In this document: piece after piece, positions 9,190-16,476 of the stretch
Position numbering within the stretch: the stretch's first letter is position 1
Layout of the letters: the number at the start of each line of letters is the position of its first letter
NCBI GenBank assembly: GCA_036274615.1
Contig: DASUFK010000104.1
Location: forward strand, 1 to 25,717
Reading direction: 5' to 3'
Origin: FEN-1219 sp036274615
GTDB lineage: Bacteria; Pseudomonadota; Gammaproteobacteria; Steroidobacterales; Rariloculaceae
DNA length: 25,717 bases
The notes under the pieces: generated by a model
The model's database searches: none
Seen by the model: only the letters and a program-made list of their open reading frames with translations
What the model was told of the DNA's origin: nothing
Translations under genes and position numbers: made by a program

Positions 9190-10014
9190 TCACGCCTCCC
9201 GCGCCGCGCGCCCGGCTGCGACGAAGCCGGCGAGCGCGGCACGCGGGTCCGCTGCCCGCATCAGCGACGAGCCCACGAGCGCGAGCCGGTAGCCCAGGCT
9301 CGACACCGTCGCGACATCCGCCGCGGTCGCGATGCCGCTCTCGGCCACGCACGGCAGGCGCTTCGGCAGGTTCGGCGCGAGCTCGGCGAAGCGTGTGAAG
9401 CGCACGTCGAGGTCGCGCAGGTCGCGGCAATTAACGCCCGCGAGGATCGGCGGATCGGCGAGCCCGGCGTCGTCGTCGTAATGAACGGCGATGCGCTCGA
9501 GGTCGCGCGCGTCGAACGCCTCGAGCAGCACGAACAGCCCGCACTCGCGCGCGCTCGCCACCAGCGTGCGCACGGCGTCGTCGTCGAGCATCGTGACGAT
9601 CACGAGGATGCCGCCGGCGCCCGCGGCGCGCGCCTCGAGCACCTGATAGGGGTCGGTCACGAAGTCCTTGCGCATCGCGGGCACGCGCCGCGGCGCGAGC
9701 CGCTCCGCCGCGCTCGCGAGATGCGCGAGCTCGCCCTTGAACTCGGTGGGCTCGGTGAGCACGGAGACCGCGGCCGCGCCGCCGCCGGCGTAGGCGTCGA
9801 GCTGGGCGGTGGCGTCGAAGCTCGTGTTCGCGAGGCCGCCGGCCGCGGGCGAGCGGAGCTTCACTTCGGCGATGACGTCGAACCTCCCGAGCGCGAGCCG
9901 CGGCGGTTTCGGCGCGCGCTCGGCGCGGCGCGCGAGCTTGGCTTCGCTTTCGGCGGCGCGCGCGGTCTGCACGCGCTCGCGGCTCGCGGCGGCCATGCGC
10001 TCGAGGAAGCTCAC
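9190..10014 (-). CDS. trpC: Indole-3-glycerol phosphate synthase
   Basis: The product is 274 residues. It closes the indole ring from CdRP with loss of CO2 and water. The start GTG 10014-10012 overlaps the trpD stop (GTGA). The active-site set of the TIM barrel is present: Glu50 and Lys52 (IAEVKLRSP), Lys116 (MRKDF), Glu165 (VLLEAFD), Asn195 (AGVNCRDL) and Glu225-Ser226 (VAESGI). The substrate loop reads SPAAGG instead of the common SPSKG/SPSAG, and VNCRDL replaces IN(N/S)RDL; the catalytic residues themselves are kept. The monofunctional form without a TrpF fusion is expected, because trpF is the next gene. Confidence 0.95.
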   Translation of the reverse strand: MSFLERMAAASRERVQTARAAESEAKLARRAERAPKPPRLALGRFDVIAEVKLRSPAAGGLANTSFDATAQLDAYAGGGAAAVSVLTEPTEFKGELAHLASAAERLAPRRVPAMRKDFVTDPYQVLEARAAGAGGILVIVTMLDDDAVRTLVASARECGLFVLLEAFDARDLERIAVHYDDDAGLADPPILAGVNCRDLRDLDVRFTRFAELAPNLPKRLPCVAESGIATAADVATVSSLGYRLALVGSSLMRAADPRAALAGFVAAGRAAREA

Positions 10015-11057
10015 TTCTGCTGCTCCCGGCCGAATGCCGCAACCGCGTCGACGAGCCGCCGGCCTTCGCCCGCGGCCAACGCCTCGCGAACGCGCGCTAC
10101 GCCGCGGCGCGCGTCGAGCACGGCGCCGCTCACCTCGAGCGCGAGGGCCGCGCCGAGCGTGAGCGCGTCGCGATGCGCCGGCGTGTCCGCGCCGGACAGC
10201 GCGTCGCGCAGCCGCGCGGCGTTGCTCGCGGCGTCGGCGCCGCGGAGGTCGTCGAGCGTGCAGCGCTCGAGACCCAAGTCGCGCGCGTCGCGCACCGTGC
10301 GCTCCACTCGGCCGGGCCGCACGTCATAGAGAAGGAATGGCCCCGCCGGCGTCGGCTCGTCCCAGCCGGCCTCGCCGTGCACGACGAACGCGCGCTCGAG
10401 CGGCATCCCGGCCAGCGTGTCCGCCATCAGCGCGGCCATGCCTTCGCTGAACGCGCCGATCACGTGGTAGGGCGGCGCCGCCGGGTTCGCGAGCGGCCCC
10501 AGGATGTTGAACACGGTGCGCACGCCGAGCGCGGCGCGCACGGGTGCGATGTGCTTCATCGCCGGGTGATAGTGCGGCGCGAACAAGAAGGTGAATCCCA
10601 GACGCTCGAGCGCGCGCGCGGCGGCGGCTTGGTCGAGCGGCACGGGCAGGCCGAGCGCGGCGAGCACGTCGGCGCTGCCGCTGCGGCTCGAGATCGAGCG
10701 ATTGCCGTGCTTCACCACGCGCGCGCCCGCGGCGGCCGCGAGCAGCGCGCTGCCCGTGGAGAGATTGAGGCTGCTCGAGCCGTCGCCCCCGGTGCCGACG
10801 ATGTCGACGTAGTTGCCGGCGGGGAGCTCCGGCCGCAGCGCGAGCTCGCGCATGCCGAGCGCGAAGCCGCGGATCTCCTCCGCCGTCTCGCCCTTGTGGC
10901 GCAGCGCCACGAGCAGCGCGCCCGCGAGGGCCGGCGGCACCTCGCCCGCGCCGAGCAGCTTCATCAATGCCGTCGCCGACGCTTCCTCGAGATGCTTGCC
11001 GCCGAGCAGGCGGTCGAGCATTTGCGCGGCGCTGATGGTGCTGGTGGGCGCGGTCAT
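10011..11057 (-). CDS. trpD: Anthranilate phosphoribosyltransferase
   Basis: The product is 348 residues, typical for monofunctional TrpD. It transfers phosphoribose from PRPP to anthranilate. The PRPP-binding glycine-rich loop GTGGDGSSSLNLST lies at 88-101 and KHGNR with the following SISSRSGSAD at 116-130. The anthranilate-side HYHPAMKHI and VRAALGVRTVFNILGPL segments are present. The start is ATG 11057-11055, ten bases after the trpG stop, the only non-overlapping junction between trpE and trpF other than trpC/trpF. No glutamine amidotransferase domain is fused to it. Confidence 0.97.
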   Translation of the reverse strand: MTAPTSTISAAQMLDRLLGGKHLEEASATALMKLLGAGEVPPALAGALLVALRHKGETAEEIRGFALGMRELALRPELPAGNYVDIVGTGGDGSSSLNLSTGSALLAAAAGARVVKHGNRSISSRSGSADVLAALGLPVPLDQAAAARALERLGFTFLFAPHYHPAMKHIAPVRAALGVRTVFNILGPLANPAAPPYHVIGAFSEGMAALMADTLAGMPLERAFVVHGEAGWDEPTPAGPFLLYDVRPGRVERTVRDARDLGLERCTLDDLRGADAASNAARLRDALSGADTPAHRDALTLGAALALEVSGAVLDARRGVARVREALAAGEGRRLVDAVAAFGREQQK

Positions 11058-11067
11058 GGAGTGGCTT

Positions 11068-11636
<569 letters not shown>

Positions 11637-11640
<4 letters not shown>

Positions 11641-13019
11641 AGTCCTTCCTCCGCGAGCTCGAGCGCTCGCCTAAGGATCGCACTCTTCGCGAGCACTTCG
11701 AGGTATTCGCGATCCGGCTTGCTGTCCGACACGATGCCGGCGCCCGCCTGGAAGCTGTACTCGTCGCCGTTGAAGACCATCGTGCGGATCGTGATCGCCT
11801 GGTCCATGTTGCCGTTCTTCGCGAAGTAGCCGACGGTGCCGCCGTATAGACCGCGCGCCGTGGGCTCTAGCTCCGCGATCAACTGCATCGCGCGGACCTT
11901 CGGCGCGCCCACGAGCGTGCCGGCCGGGAAGGCCGCCGCGAACAAATCGAACGCGTCGCGATCGTGCGCGAGATGCCCTTGCACGCCGCTCACGATGTGC
12001 ATCACGTGGCTGTAGCGCTCGATCTTGCGGTACGGCTCCACGTGCACCGACCCCGAGCGCGCGACGCGGCCGAGGTCGTTGCGCGCGAGGTCCACGAGCA
12101 TCACGTGCTCGGCGTTTTCCTTCGGATCGGCGAGCAGCTCCTGCTCGAGCGCCTCGTCGCGCTCCGGCGTCTCGCCGCGCGGCAGCGTACCCGCGATCGG
12201 CCGGAGCGACGCGTGCCGCCCCGCGAGCCGCACGAGCGCCTCCGGCGATGAGCCCGCCACGCGCAACGTGCCGGCCTCGAAGAAGTACATGTACGGCGAC
12301 GGGTTCAGGAGGCGCAGGCCGCGATACACCTGAAACGCGTCGAGCGACGTGCGGCCGGCGAAGCGGATCGACAGCACGATCTGATAGATGTCGCCGGCCT
12401 TGATGTGCGCCTTCGCCTTCGCCACGGCCTCGAGGTATTCGGGCTCGCTCATGCTGGCCGCGGCCTGCGAGAAGCCGCGGTGCGGGGCGACTTCGATGCC
12501 GCCGCGCAGCGCCTTCACGATCTCGCCGCGCAGCGCTTGGCGCTCGGGCTCGGTGCCGGAATGCAGCAGCGCCACGCGGCGGGTCAAATGATCGAACACG
12601 AGCAGCGACTTCGGTGCCACGTACACGCCCTGCGGCAAGCCTTCGAGCTCGGCGCGATTGGGCGGCAGCCGCTCGAAGAAGCGCACCACGTCGTAGCCGG
12701 CCGTGCCGACGAGCCCGCCGTCGAACGGGATCCCGTCGATGGCGGGCGCGAGCCGCGGCGCTCGCTCGAGCGCGCCGCGCATCAGCGCGAGCCACTCGCC
12801 GGAATTCTTGGGCCGCGCCGCCGGCTTGCCGTCGAGCACGAGCCGGTCGGCATGCAGCTCGATCGTGAGCGCTGCGCCGAGACCGATGAACGAGTAGCGC
12901 GCGAGCCGCTCGCCGCTCTCGACGCTTTCGAGCAGGAACTTGGGATCGAACGGCCGGAGCTTCAGGTACGCCGAAACCGGCGTGTCGAGATCGGCCGCGA
13001 TGTCGAACGGTGACTCCAT
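11637..13019 (-). CDS. trpE: Anthranilate synthase component I
   Basis: The product is 460 residues, on the short side for TrpE (often 490-520). It converts chorismate plus ammonia from TrpG to anthranilate. The LLES motif of the tryptophan feedback site is at 29-32. The chorismate-binding core includes AGSSPEALVR, PIAGTLPRG (274-282; Ala-Gly rather than the Lys-Gly of PabB), DPKENAEHVMLVDLARNDLG, and PAGTLVGAPKVRAM. The start ATG 13019-13017 has an AAGGCAGG ribosome-binding site six bases upstream. It is the first gene of the operon; a terminator in its leader lies 42-74 bases upstream of the start, so expression should depend on attenuation and on enzyme feedback. Confidence 0.97.
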
Positions 13020-13060
13020 GAGAGGCCTGCCTTCAGCGAATTCTTCTTACCCCAGAAAAC

Positions 13061-13093
13061 AAAAAACCCATCTTCGTATTCGCGAAGATGGGT
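13061..13093 (-). terminator. Intrinsic terminator of the trp attenuator (regions 3:4)
   Basis: ACCCATCTTCG (13093-13083) and CGAAGATGGGT (13076-13066) form a perfect 11-bp stem with a 6-nt loop on the minus strand. It is followed by an unbroken run of T at 13066-13061, then G and four more T. It lies between the leader ORF and trpE, so it can only serve as a conditional terminator. Confidence 0.92.
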
Positions 13094-13122
13094 CTGCATG
13101 GGTCTAGACGACGGTCGGTCTT

Positions 13123-13203
13123 CTACGCGCGCACTACCCGCTTCGCTTGTGACCCTCGCCACCAGCGCTGATTGTTCGCACGAAGACCCAGCCGCCCGTT
13201 CAT
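13123..13203 (-). CDS. trpL: trp leader peptide, 26 codons with tandem Trp codons
   Basis: The ORF runs from ATG 13203-13201 to TAG 13125-13123. It starts MNGRLGLRANNQR, then has Trp14-Trp15 encoded by TGG TGG, then RGSQAKRVVRA. Two adjacent Trp codons in 26 are far above expectation, and they sit upstream of the antiterminator strand at the spacing needed for ribosome stalling. No Shine-Dalgarno sequence is visible before the ATG (the preceding bases are CTGCCGCCCC). The predicted promoter places transcription start within a few bases of the ATG, so translation from a leaderless 5' AUG is likely. The peptide is basic, with six Arg and one Lys, and probably acts in cis only; a trans role is speculation. 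Confidence 0.85.
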   Translation of the reverse strand: MNGRLGLRANNQRWWRGSQAKRVVRA

Positions 13204-13211
13204 GGGGCGGC

Positions 13212-13240
13212 AGTATGTCGGCGCCCCCCACGCCGGTCAA
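13212..13240 (-). promoter_or_regulatory. Sigma70-like promoter of the trp operon
   Basis: On the minus strand TTGACC (13240-13235) matches the -35 consensus at five of six bases. It is separated by exactly 17 bases from CATACT (13217-13212), which matches the -10 consensus at four of six. Transcription should begin around 13206-13203; the only purine in the expected zone is the A of the trpL ATG at 13203. A REP-like repeat lies immediately upstream (13247-13273). Confidence 0.7.
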
Positions 13241-13246
13241 GCAGAA

Positions 13247-13273
13247 GGAAAATAGGGACATGCTGCCTTTTCG
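13247..13273 (+). repeat. REP-like short repeat, copy 1
   Basis: The plus strand begins GGAAAATAGGGACATG and ends CCTTTTCG, giving near-complementary ends (GGAAAA/TTTTC). It is inverted with respect to copy 3 at 13359-13386 and lies 6 bases upstream of the trp -35 box. Confidence 0.6.
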
Positions 13274-13328
13274 CTCGGCCTGGGCCGGCTGCGCGCGGGG
13301 GCGGCGAAAAATCGGCCCGTCCACGCCC

Positions 13329-13341
13329 GTCCCCATTTTCC
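13329..13341 (-). repeat. REP-like short repeat, partial copy 2
   Basis: The minus strand reads GGAAAATGGGGAC, identical to the first 13 bases of copy 3. The second half of the element is absent. Confidence 0.45.
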
Positions 13342-13358
13342 GGCGCCGGCAGGGCCGA

Positions 13359-13386
13359 CGGAAAAGTAACATGTCCCCATTTTCCG
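13359..13386 (-). repeat. REP-like short repeat, copy 3
   Basis: The minus strand begins CGGAAAATGGGGACATG and ends ACTTTTCCG, so its ends form a 7-bp inverted repeat (CGGAAAA/TTTTCCG). Repeats of this look are dispersed through many proteobacterial genomes, often together with REP-associated transposases; no transposase is in this window. Confidence 0.6.
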
Positions 13387-13452
13387 CGGTGCGCTCGCCC
13401 GTGAGGGGCGAGTTACGTCAAAACGCTGACGCGGCCGCAAGTTGAGGCGCCA

Positions 13453-15273
13453 ATGGCAATCGGCTCTAGGTTCGAAGGGTACCTCGGGATCTGGCGCTAC
13501 GGCCGGCGCGCGCTCGTGCTCGTCTGGTCCACGCACCGCGGCCTCACGGTAGCGCTCGCGCTGTTGACGGCGGTTGCCGGCGTGCTGCCCGCGGCGATCG
13601 CGTATCTCGCGAAACTGATCCTGGACGCCGTGGTCGCCGAGATTCCGTCGTTCCGTGCGACGGGCACCGCGGACTACGAGCACGTGTTGCTGCTCGTCGC
13701 CGCGCTCGCCGTCGTGGCGGCGTTCGTCGCCGGCGCGCAGCGCGGCATCGACTTCTGTCAGTCGTTGCTACGCGTGCTGCTGTCGCAACGCGTGCATCTC
13801 CTGATCCTCGACAAGGCGCTCACGCTCGAGCTCGCGCAGTTCGAGGACTCGGAGTTCTACGACAAGCTCAACCGCGCGCGCCAGGAGGCGTCGGTTCGGC
13901 CGCTGTCGCTCGTGAACCGCACGTTCGCGCTCGCGCAGAACGGCATCTCGATCGCGAGCTTCGCGGGCCTGTTGCTGCACTTCTCGCCGTGGGCCGTGGC
14001 GATCCTCGTGATCGCGGGCCTGCCGGCGTTCGTCGCGGAGACCAAGTTCTCCGGCGAGCGCTTCCGCGCGTTCCAGTGGCGGAGCCCGGACCGCCGCATG
14101 CTCGCGTACCTCGAGATCGTGCTCGCGCGCGAGGACCACGCCAAAGAGGTGAAGCTGTTCGATCTCGGTCCGAAGCTCATGGGCCGCTACCGCGAGATCT
14201 TCCGGAGGATCTACGACGAGGAGCGGCGGCTCACGACGCGCCGCGTGGGCTGGGGGTTCGCGCTCGGCCTGCTGGCCGACGCCGCGTTCTACGGCGCGTA
14301 CGCGTGGATCGCGGTCTCGACCGTGCGCCAGACGATCTCGCTCGGCGACATGGCGATGTACCTCACGCTGTTTCGCCAAGGCCAGAGCGCCGTGAGCGCG
14401 AGCCTGAGCGCGATCGGCGGCATGTACGAGGACAATCTCTATCTATCGAACCTCTACGACTACCTCGAGCAGCCGGGTCACGGCATACGCGGCAGCGAGG
14501 CGGCCGGCCCCGACGAGCGCGCGGGCGTCGAGTTCGAAGGCGTCACGTTCACCTATCCCGGCGCCGAGACGCCGGCGATTCGCGATCTCACGCTCGAGAT
14601 CAAGCCCGGGCAGAGCGTCGCGCTCGTGGGGCTCAACGGCTCGGGCAAGACTACGTTCGTGAAGCTGCTCGCGGGCTTGTACGTGCCGAGCGCGGGCACG
14701 GTGCGCTACCAGGGCCGCGACCTGCGCGAGTGGGACCCGGTGGCGCTGCGGAGCCGCATCGGCGTGATTTTCCAGGACTTCAACCGCTACCAGATCACCG
14801 TGGGCGAGAACATCGGCGCGGGCGACGTCACCGCGTTCGACGACCGCGCGCGCTGGAGCGACGCGGCCGCGAAGGGTCAAGCCAGCGAGTTCATCGCGGG
14901 CCTGCCGGCCGCGTACGACACGCAGCTCGGCCGCTGGTTCAACAACGGCCAGGAGCTCTCGGGCGGGCAGTGGCAGCGGATCGCGCTCGCGCGCGCGTTC
15001 ATGCGCGCGGGTGCGGAGATCCTCGTGCTCGACGAGCCCACCGCGTCGATGGACGCCGAGACCGAGGCGCAGATCTTCGACCATTTCCGCTCGCTCACGG
15101 CGAACAGGATCTCGATCCTGATCTCGCACCGGTTCTCGACGGTGCGGCATGCCGACTTGATCGTGGTGCTCGACCAGGGGCAGATCATCGAGCAAGGCAC
15201 GCACGACGAGCTCGTGCGGCTCGGCGGGCGCTACGCGCGGCTCTTCGACCTCCAAGCGCGCGCGTACCGTTGA
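13453..15273 (+). CDS. ABC exporter half-transporter (fused membrane and ATPase domains)
   Basis: The product is 606 residues, the standard length of an MsbA-like half-transporter working as a dimer. The N-terminal about 340 residues hold hydrophobic segments near 27-53, 75-97, 158-190 and 272-300 with long charged loops. The ATPase domain follows: Walker A GLNGSGKTT (393-401), Q-loop VIFQDFNRY, signature LSGGQWQ (502-508), Walker B ILVLDEPT with catalytic Glu528, and H-loop His559 (ISHRFST). All nucleotide-site residues are intact. It starts at ATG 13453 with GAGG five bases upstream. The cargo is unknown: lipid, peptide and drug exporters share this layout. It is divergent from the trp operon and has no visible accessory gene. 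Confidence 0.9.
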   Translation: MAIGSRFEGYLGIWRYGRRALVLVWSTHRGLTVALALLTAVAGVLPAAIAYLAKLILDAVVAEIPSFRATGTADYEHVLLLVAALAVVAAFVAGAQRGIDFCQSLLRVLLSQRVHLLILDKALTLELAQFEDSEFYDKLNRARQEASVRPLSLVNRTFALAQNGISIASFAGLLLHFSPWAVAILVIAGLPAFVAETKFSGERFRAFQWRSPDRRMLAYLEIVLAREDHAKEVKLFDLGPKLMGRYREIFRRIYDEERRLTTRRVGWGFALGLLADAAFYGAYAWIAVSTVRQTISLGDMAMYLTLFRQGQSAVSASLSAIGGMYEDNLYLSNLYDYLEQPGHGIRGSEAAGPDERAGVEFEGVTFTYPGAETPAIRDLTLEIKPGQSVALVGLNGSGKTTFVKLLAGLYVPSAGTVRYQGRDLREWDPVALRSRIGVIFQDFNRYQITVGENIGAGDVTAFDDRARWSDAAAKGQASEFIAGLPAAYDTQLGRWFNNGQELSGGQWQRIALARAFMRAGAEILVLDEPTASMDAETEAQIFDHFRSLTANRISILISHRFSTVRHADLIVVLDQGQIIEQGTHDELVRLGGRYARLFDLQARAYR

Positions 15274-15295
15274 CGCCCCCTCTGAACGGCGACGG

Positions 15296-15323
15296 TTGAC
15301 GCCCGCAACAGGTCGAGCACAAT
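15296..15323 (+). promoter_or_regulatory. Probable sigma70 promoter of the SGNH hydrolase gene
   Basis: TTGACG (15296-15301) and CACAAT (15318-15323) are spaced 16 bases apart. Transcription from here would start near 15330, upstream of a good ribosome-binding site (AGAAGGGGG, 15338-15346) and the ATG at 15355. The earlier in-frame ATG at 15322 lies inside the -10 box, which supports the later start. Confidence 0.5.
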
Positions 15324-15354
15324 GGCTCGGCTGTCGCAGAAGGGGGTTCCAGCC

Positions 15355-16287
15355 ATGCGCCATCTCGGTGACTTTCGGTCGGCTCGTATCGAACACGGAT
15401 TGCTCGCCGCGCTACTCCTGGGCGGCAGCGGCGTTGCGCTCGGTCAGGCGCCTCCGGCGCAAGTGCCGCAGGCAGTCCCCGCGGCGGTTCCGGCTGCCAT
15501 AGCGATCCCTCGGCCGACCGCGGCCGAAATACAAACGGCGCGCGACAGTCTCGCGAAATTCGTCACCGCGGCCGATCCGGCCACGCGCGCCGTGTTGCAG
15601 AAGTATCCGACGCTGCTCGAGGTGCGGCCGCCGGTGCCGAACACCGCGATCCTGCCGAGCCTTGCTCCGCAGTTTCAGGCGAAGCACCAAGCGAACGAAG
15701 AGGTCGCGGCCCAGGGCAACGCGGAATTGCTGTTCATGGGCGATTCGATCACCGACTTCTGGCGCAATGCCGAAGGTCCGTACGCGGGTAAGGCAGTGCT
15801 CGACAAGTACTTCGGGCAGTGGAAGGTGGCGAACTTCGGGATCGCGGGCGACACGACGCAGGGTGTGCTCTACCGCCTGCAAAACGGCGAAGGCCAGGGG
15901 TTCAAGCCGCGGGCCATCATGTTGATGATCGGCACGAACAACACGGCGAGAAACACGGCGGCCGAGATCGCGGAGGGCGTCGGTGCCGTCGTGCTCGAGC
16001 TAGAGAAGGATTTTCCGCAAGCCAAGATCCTGTTGCTCGGCGTGTTTCCGCGCGGCCGTCCGAACGATCCGGTGCGTGACACGATCGCCGAGATCAATCG
16101 CACGATTGCCAAGCTCAATGACGGCAAGCGCGTGCAATACCTCGACATCGGCGCGAAATTCCTCTCGGCGGACGGCAGCATTTCGACGGATGTGATGAGC
16201 GATCTACTGCACCCGACCCCGAAGGGCTACGAGATCTGGGCGCAAGCCGTGCAAGAGCCGCTGTCCAAGCTGATGGCTGGCCGCTAG
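15355..16287 (+). CDS. Exported SGNH/GDSL-family hydrolase
   Basis: The product is 310 residues. I chose ATG 15355 rather than ATG 15322 because a strong AAGGGGG site precedes it and the promoter overlaps the earlier one. The N-terminus has a signal peptide ending near GVALGQ, followed by an Ala/Pro-rich linker. The SGNH blocks are all visible: block I FMGDSITDF with nucleophile Ser131, block II NFGIAGDTTQGV, block III IGTNN and block V DLLHPTPKGY with Asp283 and His286. This subgroup resembles secreted esterases and platelet-activating-factor acetylhydrolase-like enzymes. The substrate is not shown by the sequence; acetyl-ester removal from sugars or lipids is typical of the fold. Confidence 0.88.
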   Translation: MRHLGDFRSARIEHGLLAALLLGGSGVALGQAPPAQVPQAVPAAVPAAIAIPRPTAAEIQTARDSLAKFVTAADPATRAVLQKYPTLLEVRPPVPNTAILPSLAPQFQAKHQANEEVAAQGNAELLFMGDSITDFWRNAEGPYAGKAVLDKYFGQWKVANFGIAGDTTQGVLYRLQNGEGQGFKPRAIMLMIGTNNTARNTAAEIAEGVGAVVLELEKDFPQAKILLLGVFPRGRPNDPVRDTIAEINRTIAKLNDGKRVQYLDIGAKFLSADGSISTDVMSDLLHPTPKGYEIWAQAVQEPLSKLMAGR

Positions 16288-16417
16288 CCGGCGCCGCGCG
16301 CGGCCCGCCGTCGTCTTCGGGGCCGCGACGCTCCGCGAGTTTGCGCCGACGGCGGTCGCGCCCACGGCGGCGGCCTCACGGCCTCGAACTTCGGTCCGTG
16401 GCGTAGATACGCTGCGT

Positions 16418-16423
16418 TACAAT
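16418..16423 (+). promoter_or_regulatory. Possible -10 element upstream of ppc
   Basis: TACAAT matches the -10 consensus at five of six bases and lies 53 bases upstream of the ppc ATG, in a 189-base gap that otherwise shows nothing. I see no convincing -35 box at 16-18 bases spacing, so this is tentative. Confidence 0.35.
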
Positions 16424-16476
16424 TCTCGCTCGACCATGGAGCGCCGGATCCGGGGCTTCGGGAGTCCGCAGCCGCG

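Larger units (their letters stand above)
13061..13203 (-). promoter_or_regulatory. trp operon transcription attenuator (leader RNA)
   Basis: This is a complete classical attenuator upstream of trpE. Region 1: CUUCG (13185-13181). Tandem Trp codons: 13164-13159. Region 2: CGAAG (13145-13141), one unpaired C, GGGU (13139-13136). Region 3: ACCCAUCUUCG (13093-13083). Region 4: CGAAGAUGGGU (13076-13066) and a U run. Region 2 pairs with region 3 through two perfect blocks (GGGU/ACCC and CGAAG/CUUCG) as antiterminator, and regions 3 and 4 make the terminator. A ribosome stalled at the Trp codons would leave region 2 free and favour read-through. One reaching the stop at 13125-13123 would cover region 2 and favour termination. 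The terminated RNA would be about 140 nt. No TrpR operator was seen. Confidence 0.88.

Noticed and set aside
12962..13099. An alternative leader ORF from the ATG at 13099 (MQTHLREYEDGFF...)
   Set aside because: It runs through the terminator hairpin, has one isolated Trp codon and overlaps trpE out of frame. The ORF at 13203-13123 with tandem Trp codons fits attenuation far better.
15322..15354. Earlier ATG for the SGNH hydrolase
   Set aside because: It lies inside the likely -10 box, has no ribosome-binding site and would put 11 extra residues before the signal peptide.
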